Source: Deltaproteobacteria bacterium
Lineage (GTDB): Bacteria; Myxococcota; Kuafuiibacteriia; Kuafuiibacteriales; Kuafuiibacteriaceae
DNA length: 64,000 nucleotides
Direction of reading: 5' to 3'
NCBI GenBank assembly: GCA_016713425.1
Contig: JADJPE010000005.1
Location: 6,174,501-6,238,500 of the forward strand
The notes below the pieces were generated by a model, which saw nothing but the letters and a program-made list of their open reading frames with translations, did no database searches and had not been told where the DNA came from. The position numbers were made by a program, and so were the translations under genes. Positions 1-7,838 of this stretch are shown here, one piece after another; the stretch's first letter is position 1, and every line of letters starts with the position of its first letter.

Positions 1-428
1 TTCGTCGCCGCGCCGATCAGATTTCGAAGCATCCCCGCTCGGCGAACAATGCTCGCATAGTGCTTCACGTTCGCGGCCGTCGGAACGGCCTCCGAGAGCG
101 TAATGATCCCCGCCAGTCCGCCGACAGACTCGAGCTCTCCGCTGCCCTTGAGACTCGCCGATAACGTGACCGCGTCGACCGGCTCGCTTCGCACCGCAAG
201 CGCGGTCATCGCCTTGAACAGGATCTGATGCGCGGGCCGATAGAAATCCTCAGGACTGAGCTCTTCTAAGGCCGTATAGATGGCTTCGTTGTTGAGCAAG
301 ATCGAGCCGAGAACCGCACGCTCAGCTTCTAGATCTTGAGGCGGGGTACGACCTCGTACCCCGGGTGGGCCGTCTCTGTCGTTGCGCGGGGCGCTCGCGT
401 TGAAACCGCCTTCGTCGTTCGACTGCAT
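1..428 (-). CDS. dnaB: Replicative DNA helicase DnaB, N-terminal part (cut by window edge)
   Basis: Replicative helicase that unwinds DNA at the fork. The reverse strand from the ATG at 428 stays open to the window edge (about 142 residues). After a short Gly/Pro/Arg-rich lead it reads the DnaB N-terminal domain, with PPQDLEAERAVLGSILL followed by EDFYRPAHQILFKAM and LSEAVPTAANVKHYASIVR, the helical domain used for hexamer assembly and primase contact. The RecA-like ATPase domain lies outside the window. It sits 42 bp downstream of rplI on the same strand, the usual rpsF-rplI-dnaB order. The start has no strong Shine-Dalgarno, so the first 25 or so residues are uncertain. Family assignment is confident. 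Confidence 0.9.
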   Translation of the reverse strand, partial: MQSNDEGGFNASAPRNDRDGPPGVRGRTPPQDLEAERAVLGSILLNNEAIYTALEELSPEDFYRPAHQILFKAMTALAVRSEPVDAVTLSASLKGSGELESVGGLAGIITLSEAVPTAANVKHYASIVRRAGMLRNLIGAAT

Positions 429-470
429 GCCCAAAGGATGCTTAACCCAAAAGACCGCCGTACGCCTGGA

Positions 471-1205
471 CTATTTCTTTGCGCCCTTCTTGCCTTTGGA
501 CTTCTTGGCCGAAGTCTCCTCGGATTCTTCGACATCAGATCCGACTGCCGACTCCGAATCACCCGAGGCCGCCGCCTGAGCAGCCGCCTCAGCCTTCGCG
601 GCCGCCTCCTGCCGAGCCTGAGCCTTCGCTTTCGCTTCGGCCTCGAGCTCCGACGCTCGCTGCTTCCGAGCCGCCTCCTGGGCGGCCTCCACGCGGCGCT
701 TCTCGGCCTCGATGTCTGTCGCGCCCTCCGTGATCACCCAGAACGGCAACTTGGCCACCACACCGCCCTCGAGCCGCACCTGGGCCGCAAACTTGCCCAC
801 CGTGCGCACCGGCTCGGAGAGCGTCACGCGACGATGGTCCGCCTTGACACCGAGGTCCCCGAGTACGCGTGCGATGTCACGGGCGCCGATCGAACCAAAA
901 AGCTTCTGGAGCGTGGTCGGCGCGACCTCGGCCTCCTCGCCCAGTGCCTGGGCAACTTTCGCCTGCAGGCAAATCGACAAGCCCTCAATGCGCTGCTTGT
1001 CTGACTGCGCCTGCGTCGTCGCTTGGAGACGCCGATGCGCAGCCAATCGTTTTTGGTGCTCAAGCTCGCGGATCGATCGAACAGACGCAAAAACCGCCTT
1101 ACCTTGCGGGATCAGGAAATTCCTCGCGTAGCCGTCTCGGACGGCCACGAGCTCTCCCACGACACCAAGATTGGGCACGTCTTCTCTCAAAATGATCTGC
1201 ATCAT
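471..1205 (-). CDS. rplI: 50S ribosomal protein L9 with long C-terminal tail
   Basis: Large-subunit ribosomal protein that binds 23S rRNA near the L1 stalk. The N-terminal domain is clear (MQIILREDVPNLGVVGELV, then VRDGYARNFLIPQGKA), followed by the connecting helix and the C-terminal rRNA-binding domain up to about residue 150. Then comes an unusual tail of roughly 90 residues rich in Ala, Glu and Lys, ending KKSKGKKGAKK. Typical L9 is about 150 residues; this one is 244. Two ATGs are adjacent (1205 and 1202). A GAGG about 9 nt upstream favours the first, although L9 proteins usually begin at the second. The gene follows rpsF by 11 bp with no rpsR between. Confidence 0.95.
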   Translation of the reverse strand: MMQIILREDVPNLGVVGELVAVRDGYARNFLIPQGKAVFASVRSIRELEHQKRLAAHRRLQATTQAQSDKQRIEGLSICLQAKVAQALGEEAEVAPTTLQKLFGSIGARDIARVLGDLGVKADHRRVTLSEPVRTVGKFAAQVRLEGGVVAKLPFWVITEGATDIEAEKRRVEAAQEAARKQRASELEAEAKAKAQARQEAAAKAEAAAQAAASGDSESAVGSDVEESEETSAKKSKGKKGAKK

Positions 1206-1216
1206 CGTTCAGGTCC

Positions 1217-1723
1217 TCACGCGCCTGACGCTGCACCGCGCAGGTCGTCCTCGTCGTCACCGTCATCGTCGCCGCGTCCGCGGCGATCGTCATCGTGACC
1301 GCGGGCGCTCTCACGTTCCTCACGCTCGCGACGCTCCGCTTCGGCCTTGGCTCGATGGGCGGCGCGTTCACGCTCGAGCTTTTCGACCTCGGCGCGACGG
1401 GCCTGAATGTCCTTCACCTCGCCGTGAACCGTCGTCAGGAATCGGATCACGACTTCCATGTTCCGAAGTGTTCGCTCGAGTTCCTCGACGACACCGACCA
1501 ATCCCACGTAGTGGAAGAGAACGTAGTTCCCGCGGTTCTGCTTCTTGACTTCGAAGGCCAGCTTGCGCTTGCCCCAGCGCTCCTCACGCAGAAGCTCCGC
1601 CTCTTTCTTCGCAAGAACTTCTCGAACGCGGTCGATCGCCCCTTGGGCCACATCGTCACCGACGTCAGGCAGGAGGACGACGATCGTCTCGTATTCTCTG
1701 AGCTTCCCCAGTGCTTCGCTCAT
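1217..1723 (-). CDS. rpsF: 30S ribosomal protein S6 with charged C-terminal tail
   Basis: Small-subunit ribosomal protein that normally binds 16S rRNA together with S18. The core matches S6: LREYETIVVLLPD at the start, WGKRKLAFEVKK and YVLFHYVG in the middle. After about residue 110 the protein continues as a tail rich in Arg, Glu and Asp that ends in an acidic stretch; total length is 168 residues against roughly 95-135 usually. The leader between pth and this gene (1724-1820) is a place to look for an S6:S18 autoregulatory RNA motif, but I could not confirm one by eye. The partner gene rpsR is not in this window. Confidence 0.95.
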   Translation of the reverse strand: MSEALGKLREYETIVVLLPDVGDDVAQGAIDRVREVLAKKEAELLREERWGKRKLAFEVKKQNRGNYVLFHYVGLVGVVEELERTLRNMEVVIRFLTTVHGEVKDIQARRAEVEKLERERAAHRAKAEAERREREERESARGHDDDRRGRGDDDGDDEDDLRGAASGA

Positions 1724-1820
1724 GACTTACTCTTTCTGTCCTTCGCACAGAGGCCCCGCTCAGCGGCAACTCCGGCGCACACTCAATTATCCGTTCAACC
1801 CCAACTTGGCCACCGCAAAC

Positions 1821-2411
1821 TCAGGAACCTTCATCGTCCTCGACCGGCTGCACGCGGTTGAACACATTCATGGCCCGCGAAACGCCATCTCGCAAGACCT
1901 GAGTCACCGCATCCGAGGCCCGGTCGACCATGCGACCGACCGCCTCCCATTCGTCGGACCGAAAACGCCCCAGGACGTAGTCGGCGCCGTCCCAACCGGC
2001 CGGCGGGCGCCCTACCCCAAGGCGAATACGAACGAACTCGCCATCGGGCAAATGCCTCATCAAGCTTCGCACACCGTTGTGCCCACCGTGCCCGCCGCCC
2101 TTCTTGATTTGGATCCGCCCCAGAGGGAGATCGAGTTCATCATGAAAGACAACGATATTCGTCGTCGAGATTTGAAAGAACCCAGCACATGGCCCAACTG
2201 ACTCGCCCGAAAGATTCATGAATCCCTGCGGCTTCATGAATAGACAGGGCTGGCCTTCGAGCGTCCCGCGCGCCAGCCGCGCCTTGAACTTTCGGTCTGA
2301 GAAAGACAGTCCCAAGCGGTCTGCCAAGCCGTCGACGACCCTGAACCCAATGTTGTGCCGAGTATCTGAATACTCCTCACCTGGGTTTCCCAAACCGACC
2401 AAGAGATGCAC
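1821..2411 (-). CDS. pth: Peptidyl-tRNA hydrolase
   Basis: Cytoplasmic hydrolase that recycles peptidyl-tRNAs dropped by stalled ribosomes. The start MHLLVGLGNPGEEYSDTRHN contains the family signature GLGNPG and the catalytic His in TRHN (about residue 19). Other conserved pieces are KPQGFMNLSG, VFHDELDLPLG and GGGHGGHNG. The 196-residue length is normal. It lies 45 bp after rplY on the same strand, the common L25-pth order. Nothing unusual in the sequence. Confidence 0.96.
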   Translation of the reverse strand: MHLLVGLGNPGEEYSDTRHNIGFRVVDGLADRLGLSFSDRKFKARLARGTLEGQPCLFMKPQGFMNLSGESVGPCAGFFQISTTNIVVFHDELDLPLGRIQIKKGGGHGGHNGVRSLMRHLPDGEFVRIRLGVGRPPAGWDGADYVLGRFRSDEWEAVGRMVDRASDAVTQVLRDGVSRAMNVFNRVQPVEDDEGS

Positions 2412-2456
2412 GCGAACCGCTTCCCATTCGACCGACTTCGACCGCCGACGCTCGCG

Positions 2457-3074
2457 CTACTTCGTCGCCTTGGCTTCGGCGCCCGCCTCTTCTTCCGCCG
2501 TCGAAGCCGCCGCGTCTCGAGGCGCCTTCACGGTCACCAGCGTAATGCTCGGCGGTACGGCCAGAGAAACCCCGGCGGGGAGCGCCACGTCGCCCCCATG
2601 GATGCTGTGCCCAATCCTCAGCGACGTGACGTCGACGCGGATCTCTCGCGGAATGTTAAGCGGAGAGCAGGTCAGCGGGAGCACACGGCTCACGGGCTGC
2701 AAGATCCCACCTTCCACGACACCGGCGGCTTTGCCATCGAGGTGCACCGGAACGTCAACATCGACGCGATCCGTTTCGCGAACCTCGATCAAGTCCACGT
2801 GCGTCACCTCGCGGCGAACGGGATCCAGGTCGCTTTCTTTGATGATCGCCAAGACAGCGCCACGCGCGAGCCCTTCGACCCTGAACACAGTGTTTCGTCC
2901 GACACCGGACGACCGAAGGCATTTTCGGAGCTCCTTTGGATCAAACTCGAAAGCCACCGGGGCTTCCTTATGACCGTACAACACCCCCGGCACACGGCCG
3001 TTGTGGCGAAGCTTGCGCGACGCCCGCTTCCCGTCGGGAGCCCGTTCCTGAACTTGAATCGTTTGCGTTTCCAT
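2457..3074 (-). CDS. rplY: 50S ribosomal protein L25/CTC
   Basis: 5S rRNA-binding ribosomal protein, long (CTC/TL5) form. The N-terminal domain reads RKLRHNGRVPGVLYG, followed by the beta-rich C-terminal domain (DLIEVRETDRVDVDVPVHL, then VDVTSLRIGHSIHGGDV). The last 20 or so residues form an Ala/Glu tail. Length is 205 residues, normal for the CTC form. It stands between prs and pth, a conserved arrangement. The ATG at 3074 gives a standard N-terminus. The 375-bp leader towards prs contains short tandem repeats. Confidence 0.95.
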   Translation of the reverse strand: METQTIQVQERAPDGKRASRKLRHNGRVPGVLYGHKEAPVAFEFDPKELRKCLRSSGVGRNTVFRVEGLARGAVLAIIKESDLDPVRREVTHVDLIEVRETDRVDVDVPVHLDGKAAGVVEGGILQPVSRVLPLTCSPLNIPREIRVDVTSLRIGHSIHGGDVALPAGVSLAVPPSITLVTVKAPRDAAASTAEEEAGAEAKATK

Positions 3075-3449
3075 CGCCGATCACTCGTCCTTCGACTCGC
3101 GCCCAGCCCGGGTCGAGAGATGGTCCATCTCCATCAGACCCGGTGGGCAAAAGAGCGCGCAGGTAAGCATGCGCCACGCAACCCGTCAACGAACCTTTCA
3201 CGTTCTCGGCCGGCGCGCGCGCGTTTTCTCTGCGCACCCAAGAAACCCTGAGAACCGAGCCGGTCGACGCGAGCTGCGCGCCCGACCGACCAAGACCGCC
3301 TCCAGCGCGGCCAACCTGTCCGGTCCCGGTGATCCCGGTGATATCCGGTCCCGGTGACGGACAACCCGCTCCCGACCGAGGACACGACAGGCGCAAAGCA
3401 CTCTGACGAGACGGACGAGACGAGACGAGACGAGACGAGACGGACGGGA
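3075..3449. other. 375-bp gap between prs and rplY with simple repeats
   Basis: No convincing gene. Near the prs end it contains a GACGA/GACGG tandem array (about 3404-3444), and around 3325-3358 an imperfect run of GGTCCCGGTGAT-like units. The rplY leader and probably a promoter lie here, but I see no clear -35/-10 pair. Open frames across it are compositional. Confidence 0.5.
3404..3444. repeat. GACGA pentamer repeat
   Basis: About seven tandem GACGA/GACGG units immediately downstream of the prs stop codon. Non-coding; one of several microsatellite-like arrays in this window. Confidence 0.8.
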
Positions 3450-4430
3450 CTAGACGAAGAGACTCGAAACCGAGTCCCCGTGATGAATTCGACGGATCGC
3501 CTCAGCGATCAACGGCGCGATCGAGACCTGCGAGATCTTCGGGCATTCGCGCGCCTCCGGCGAAAGCGGGATCGTGTTGGTGACGATGACCCCATCGATC
3601 GCGCTGTCCTGCAAACGACTGATCGCAGCCCCCGAAAAGACCGCGTGTGTCGCATAGGCCACCACGTGCCTCGCCCCCCGCGCCTTGATCGCAGCCCCTG
3701 CGGCGGTCAACGTCCCCGCGGTATCGATCATGTCGTCGATGATGACGACGTCGCGGTCTTGCACCTCGCCGATCACGTGCATCACGCGGGCTTCGTTCGC
3801 CTGAGGACGCCGCTTGTCAATCATGCCGATCCCGCAGTCGAGCCGCTTGCCGTAAGCTCGCGCCCGTTCGACCCCGCCCGCATCCGGGCTAATGATCACG
3901 CTGTTTCGCCCGGAAAACTCCTGGCGCATGTGATCGATCAAGACAGGCATCGCGTAGAGATGATCGAAAGGAATATTGAAAAAGCCCTGAATCTGGCCCG
4001 CGTGCATGTCGATCGAAAGCACACGCGTCGCGCCCGCCGAAGCAATGAGATCCGCGACGAGCTTCGCACTGATGGGGGTCCGCGGCGCAACCTTTCGGTC
4101 CTGCCGCGCGTACCCGTAGTACGGAATCACCGCCGTAATGTGCTCGGCCGAAGCGCGTCGAAGCGCATCGATGATCACGAGCAGCTCCATCAGATTCTCG
4201 TTCACGGGCGCGCAGGTTGACTGGATGACAAAGACATCGGAGGAACGAACGTTCTCTCCGACGGTCACGCTGATCTCTCCGTCCGAAAACCGCCCGACTT
4301 GGGCGCGTCCCATCGGAACATCAAGCTTGCGGACAACTTCTTCCGCAAGTGCACGATTACTGTTGCCAGCGAAGATCTTCAGAACGTTCCCGACCACAGA
4401 CGCTTCCCTGGCCGCCACGAGCGGCTTCAT
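3450..4430 (-). CDS. prs: Ribose-phosphate pyrophosphokinase
   Basis: Makes PRPP from ribose 5-phosphate and ATP for nucleotide, His and Trp synthesis. The core begins KIFAGNSNRALAEEVVRKL. The catalytic and binding motifs are present: DMHAGQIQGFFNIPFDHL, VIISPDAGGVERARAYGKRL, and the PRPP-binding VVIIDDMIDTAGT. Length is 326 residues. The ATG at 4430 is only one base from the mature 3' end of tRNA-Gln, leaving no room for a ribosome binding site. Either tRNA processing yields a leaderless mRNA, or translation starts at an internal GTG such as 4397, which follows AGGGAA and would place the start just before the conserved KIFAGNSN. Confidence 0.95.
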   Translation of the reverse strand: MKPLVAAREASVVGNVLKIFAGNSNRALAEEVVRKLDVPMGRAQVGRFSDGEISVTVGENVRSSDVFVIQSTCAPVNENLMELLVIIDALRRASAEHITAVIPYYGYARQDRKVAPRTPISAKLVADLIASAGATRVLSIDMHAGQIQGFFNIPFDHLYAMPVLIDHMRQEFSGRNSVIISPDAGGVERARAYGKRLDCGIGMIDKRRPQANEARVMHVIGEVQDRDVVIIDDMIDTAGTLTAAGAAIKARGARHVVAYATHAVFSGAAISRLQDSAIDGVIVTNTIPLSPEARECPKISQVSIAPLIAEAIRRIHHGDSVSSLFV

Positions 4431-4431
4431 A

Positions 4432-4503
4432 TTGGGGCGGCAGGATTCGAACCTGCGAATGTCGGCACCAAAAACCGATGCCTTACCCCTTGGCGACGCC
4501 CCA
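4432..4503 (-). tRNA. tRNA-Gln (anticodon TTG)
   Basis: On the reverse strand the sequence starts TGGGGCGTCGCCAAG and ends GGTTCGAATCC, then CTGCCGCCCCA. The acceptor arms TGGGGCG and CGCCCCA pair over 7 bp with the U1-A72 pair typical of tRNA-Gln. The D arm, the 5-bp anticodon stem (TCGGT/GCCGA) with loop TTTTGGT giving anticodon TTG, and a standard T arm are all present. The discriminator base is A and the CCA end is not encoded. It lies directly upstream of prs. Confidence 0.93.
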
Positions 4504-4711
4504 CCTGGCGCTCCTTACAAAGCATCCACCGGGACCTGTCAACGACTCGCTTCATCAACCCGCAAACGTTGGTCGATTCTTGCGGAAAGCACCGATCACC
4601 TGGGAAGCTGATCTGGTGCGCATCACCAGCCCATTCCACCGCTTCCATCGCCCAAACCGGCCCGTGACCTCAACGCGCCCCCCGAAGCTGGAACACCGGT
4701 TCGTTCCGAGG

Positions 4712-5242
4712 GTGCGCTTCTTGCCCAGGGGCCTCTTGACCTGGACCGTGGTCTTGGTCCTGGCGCTCGCCGCCCTCCTCGCCCTCGGCGCCTGCCAGCG
4801 CCGCGCGTCCGACCGACCAGAGGACACCCTCCGAGCCTTCCTGACCCGGCTGCGTGAAGGCCGGGCGCAAGAGGCGTGGCATCAGCTCTCCGGGGCCAGC
4901 CAAGCCAGCTTACGCGACCGCGCCCATCGCGAAGCAGAGCGACGCGCGTCGCTCAAATCCGATGCCCCCGGCGCCCCCGATGCCCCCTCGGGCACAACAT
5001 CCCAGGGCGCCGCTTCCCCGTCCGCGCCCGACGACGAGGCTTACACACTCTTGTTCGCCGACCTGCGACTCATGGTGCTCGGGGAGCCAGAGAGCATCGT
5101 CCTGGTCTCGCCGTTCGGACCGGAGGTGACACTGCGCGTCTCGCTGCCCCGAGGGCGGAGCGCTGACTTTCGCCTCGTCCGCGAAGGCAAGGAATGGAAG
5201 GTCGACCTGATGTCGGCTCTGAGGCCGGTTTCAAAGATCTAA
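4712..5242 (+). CDS. Small predicted lipoprotein of unknown function
   Basis: The N-terminus has Arg residues, then a hydrophobic stretch (VVLVLALAALLALGAC) ending in a lipobox LGAC, so it is probably a lipid-anchored envelope protein. The mature part is about 140 residues: a helical segment (EDTLRAFLTRLREGRAQEAW), a Pro/Ala/Ser-rich linker, and a C-terminal domain (DFRLVREGKEWKVDLM) that resembles DUF4878/NTF2-like lipoproteins. That resemblance is tentative. The GTG at 4712 is chosen because it places the Arg-containing n-region before the signal core; in-frame TTG codons at 4721 and 4736 are alternatives with purine-rich sequence upstream. It converges on the regulator at 5246 with a 3-nt gap. 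Confidence 0.65.
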   Translation: MRFLPRGLLTWTVVLVLALAALLALGACQRRASDRPEDTLRAFLTRLREGRAQEAWHQLSGASQASLRDRAHREAERRASLKSDAPGAPDAPSGTTSQGAASPSAPDDEAYTLLFADLRLMVLGEPESIVLVSPFGPEVTLRVSLPRGRSADFRLVREGKEWKVDLMSALRPVSKI

Positions 5243-5245
5243 GAT

Positions 5246-6607
5246 CTAGGGCGCCTCCACCCAAAGCACCCCGAGCAACAGCAGCGCATACAGCACGGCA
5301 TAGACCTGCCGTTCGCCGAGGCGATCCCGGAGCATGAAGGCGAGTCTTCCAACCGAGCGCGTTCCGGTTGCCTGCACGAGCAGCCAAGCCTCAGCGTCCG
5401 AGAGAGGGAGCTCTGCAAGCTCGAACGGCGGCGAAGGCGAAGGAAGCGGGCACGCGCTCTCAGGTAACAAAGATCTCAGGCGGTCGAGCGAAAACGCATC
5501 TCGAATGCCGTTGAGGATCAACGCGCCCAAGTGCTCTTTGAGATTGATGTGATCGATGGTCGATGACACGTTGAAACCGACGACATAGTGCCCGTCGACC
5601 CAAGTGAATAGGCTTCGAAGAATCACCCGCGTCTGTTCACGCAAAAGCTCCATGTGCCGAGACGCGTCGAGGAGCCCAAGTTCGGCGAGAACGTCACCGA
5701 TCATTCGTTGCGTTCCCTGCGCGATCTTCAGGGCATCCTCAATCTCCTGCGTGGTGAGCCCAAACGAGCGACGATCGATCGCCTCGCGTCGATCTTCATC
5801 CTGGTCCGAAATCGCGAAGACCGGGGTGCCGCCGCGGAAATAGACAACCTTCCTTGCATGCTCCGACTCGAAGACGATCTCGCCGGTCTCCTTCGCGATG
5901 AAGAACGCGTACAGAATCTCCGGGACCAGGCTCGGGCCGACCACCCCCGATCGTAAGTTGGTCTGTAGGCCAAGACTCGTGAGTTCCGATGAAAGATCCG
6001 CCGACCCCAGATCGAATACGGGCTCGGCTGGGCCTCCTCGAACGGCCTCGCGTTCGGCCGCCTCGCGTTCGGCCGCCTCGCGTTCGGCCGCCTCGCGTTC
6101 GGCCGCCTCGCGTTCGGACGCCTCGCGTTCGGCCACCTCATGAGGCGCGGAGACCTCTTCAAGTCGGCCATCACCATCCCCCCTCAAACGTGCGACCGCC
6201 CGAACCAACGCCTCGGTGTCGAAAGGTTTCTCGAACCATCCAGAAATAGGAATCGCCGCGCTCAATCGCTCCCGTTCCGAGGCCTCCGTGAAGACGCCGG
6301 TGATCACAAACACGGCAGGGAGCCGCAGATCTTCGCTCCGAAGACGCTCGATGAACCGGTGCCCCGTCGCACCCGGGAGAAGAAGGTCGAGCACAACGAT
6401 GGGCGGCTGGTGTCGGTGGTAGAGATCAAGCGCCGCGCGCGCCGAGTGGGCGACGATGCAGGCCAACCCTCTTGCGGCCAACAAACCGCACAAGAGCCCA
6501 GCCAGTGCCCGGTTGTCCTCAACGAGGAGAACATCCTTCGGCCGTTCGTTCGTCTGTGGGCCTTCGGGCACGCGCTGACGCGCTCCTTCCAGGCGTTTAG
6601 TGAACAC
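5246..6607 (-). CDS. Response regulator with receiver and DUF4388 (PATAN-like) domains
   Basis: Signalling protein of 453 residues. A receiver domain (about 25-145) has the acidic pair in LLVEDN, the phosphoryl Asp in VVLDLLLPGATG and the Lys in FEKPFD. A repetitive linker of EREAA units (about 155-190) is encoded by a 15-bp tandem repeat. The C-terminal region (about 215-450), including SGEIVF-like text (TGEIVFESEHARKVVYFRGG), fits DUF4388, common in myxobacterial regulators and thought to mediate protein contacts. No DNA-binding domain is seen. It follows the DUF1844 gene by 2 nt, so the two are probably co-transcribed. Confidence 0.85.
   Translation of the reverse strand: MFTKRLEGARQRVPEGPQTNERPKDVLLVEDNRALAGLLCGLLAARGLACIVAHSARAALDLYHRHQPPIVVLDLLLPGATGHRFIERLRSEDLRLPAVFVITGVFTEASERERLSAAIPISGWFEKPFDTEALVRAVARLRGDGDGRLEEVSAPHEVAEREASEREAAEREAAEREAAEREAAEREAVRGGPAEPVFDLGSADLSSELTSLGLQTNLRSGVVGPSLVPEILYAFFIAKETGEIVFESEHARKVVYFRGGTPVFAISDQDEDRREAIDRRSFGLTTQEIEDALKIAQGTQRMIGDVLAELGLLDASRHMELLREQTRVILRSLFTWVDGHYVVGFNVSSTIDHINLKEHLGALILNGIRDAFSLDRLRSLLPESACPLPSPSPPFELAELPLSDAEAWLLVQATGTRSVGRLAFMLRDRLGERQVYAVLYALLLLGVLWVEAP
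6046..6135. repeat. 15-bp tandem repeat, six copies, inside the regulator gene
   Basis: Six units of CCTCGCGTTCGGCCG (last two slightly divergent) encode EREAA repeats on the minus strand, forming the linker between receiver and DUF4388 domains. Because 15 is a multiple of 3, copy-number change would alter linker length without breaking the frame. Confidence 0.9.
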
Positions 6608-6609
6608 GC

Positions 6610-6912
6610 TCAGGGCTTCTGGTTTCGAAGAACTTCGACGTACCGCATCCGAAGGTCGTACAGGAGAGAGTCCAGCAGCTCGATCTCTGCGGGTTCGAGA
6701 TTGCCAGTCGTCTTGTCTTTGAGCATCGCGAGGATGTCGATATGCTGAGACGCGAGCGCAACGTCGGCGGCTGCAGGCACTCGATCATCGTCACCGCCGG
6801 ACTCCCCCTGAAGGTGCGCGACCGCATTGGTCGCGATCGAGAGCACGAACTCCGAGAATTCGATCCGGTCGGCGGCTCTCTCTGTCCCCTCATCTTTGTT
6901 CGAGTCGCTCAT
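6610..6912 (-). CDS. DUF1844 family protein
   Basis: A 100-residue cytoplasmic protein with the DUF1844 pattern: FSEFVLSIATNAVAHLQGE near the start and NLEPAEIELLDSLLYDLRMR near the end, predicted all-helical. Function of the family is unknown. It ends 2 nt before the receiver-DUF4388 gene on the same strand and begins about 50 bp after the hypothetical gene ending at 6964, so the three may form one transcript. The ATG at 6912 gives a normal hydrophilic N-terminus. Confidence 0.85.
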   Translation of the reverse strand: MSDSNKDEGTERAADRIEFSEFVLSIATNAVAHLQGESGGDDDRVPAAADVALASQHIDILAMLKDKTTGNLEPAEIELLDSLLYDLRMRYVEVLRNQKP

Positions 6913-6963
6913 GAGGTCCAGTCTCCGCGGCTTCTTAAAGAAAGGGAAGCACGCTCCGGACGG

Positions 6964-7647
6964 CTACACACCCCCCTCGGGCGCACGATCGGTGGCGTCG
7001 TGTTCGGATGGCGCGTCTTCTTCACCGGCGTCGGCTTCACCGGCGTCGGCTTCACCGGCGTCGGCTTCACCGGCGTCGGCTTCAGCGGTGTCGGCTTCAG
7101 CGGTGTCTTCCGCCGCAGTCGATTCGGTCGACGCGACCGGAGCCGAGAGAACGGGCGACACGCCGGGCTCTTCCCTGACGGCGGAAGCCAGCGCCGAAGC
7201 CACCGCGGCGGATGCGGAGGGCGCCGAGATGGGTGACGCCGTCGACGCGAGATTCGGAGTCGTCGGTGCGGGCTCCGGAGGCGACGTCGGCTCGGTCCTG
7301 GGCGCGGCAAATGGGATCGCGGAAGAGAGGGATGGAACGCTTGGCACAGCGCCGGCCACGCCAGCCGGCCCTTGGGTCATCGGGGCCGAGACGCCGGGTT
7401 CGACAGAAAGCGAGCTGGCCAAAGGCGTCGGTGCCGCAGCTGGCGCGGGCGCGGGCGCCGGCGCTGGCGCTGGTTCTGGCACATCCTCGAACTCGTCGCG
7501 AAGGATCGCATCATAGTCGAGGTAGACGGCATTCGACTCGACGTCGACCAAACTCTGGAGGTGACGCGCGTACTCATCGCCCGACAGCGCGCCCTTCTGG
7601 AGATACCGTTGGTAGACACGCACATCGAGCATTTCGATCCCTGGCAT
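6964..7647 (-). CDS. Hypothetical protein with low-complexity repeats
   Basis: Not recognised. The first 60 residues (MPGIEMLDVRVYQRYLQKG onward, then SGDEYARHLQSLVDVES) look folded. After that come an Ala-Pro repeat, a Ser/Ala/Pro/Thr-rich stretch, and a C-terminal GEADA repeat, suggesting a long flexible tail. The frame is open further upstream to 7821 and includes a possible hydrophobic segment (ALGLVLASLGLLSAGAL). I chose the ATG at 7647 because the longer form would leave only 17 bp to the divergent moxR start. If the longer start were real the protein would be membrane-anchored. Confidence 0.5.
   Translation of the reverse strand: MPGIEMLDVRVYQRYLQKGALSGDEYARHLQSLVDVESNAVYLDYDAILRDEFEDVPEPAPAPAPAPAPAAAPTPLASSLSVEPGVSAPMTQGPAGVAGAVPSVPSLSSAIPFAAPRTEPTSPPEPAPTTPNLASTASPISAPSASAAVASALASAVREEPGVSPVLSAPVASTESTAAEDTAEADTAEADAGEADAGEADAGEADAGEEDAPSEHDATDRAPEGGV
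7021..7110. repeat. 15-bp tandem repeat, six copies, in hypothetical gene
   Basis: Four perfect and two variant copies of TTCACCGGCGTCGGC encode the GEADA repeats of the minus-strand hypothetical protein. Same unit length as the unrelated repeat at 6046-6135. Confidence 0.9.
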
Positions 7648-7838
7648 GGTCCCGCGGATACGGGGACCCACGGGTTTAGTCAAGCGTGAGCGTCGACGAA
7701 GTGCGCCCGCCGAGAGGAGACCGAGAGAAGCCAAGACCAGGCCGAGGGCCGAGACCCGAGCCGAACAAATCCCGCACGCCCGCGGAATGTCTGTGATACG
7801 AAGCCGGTTCAAGACGCGCAAAGTGGAGGCAAAGCGAC

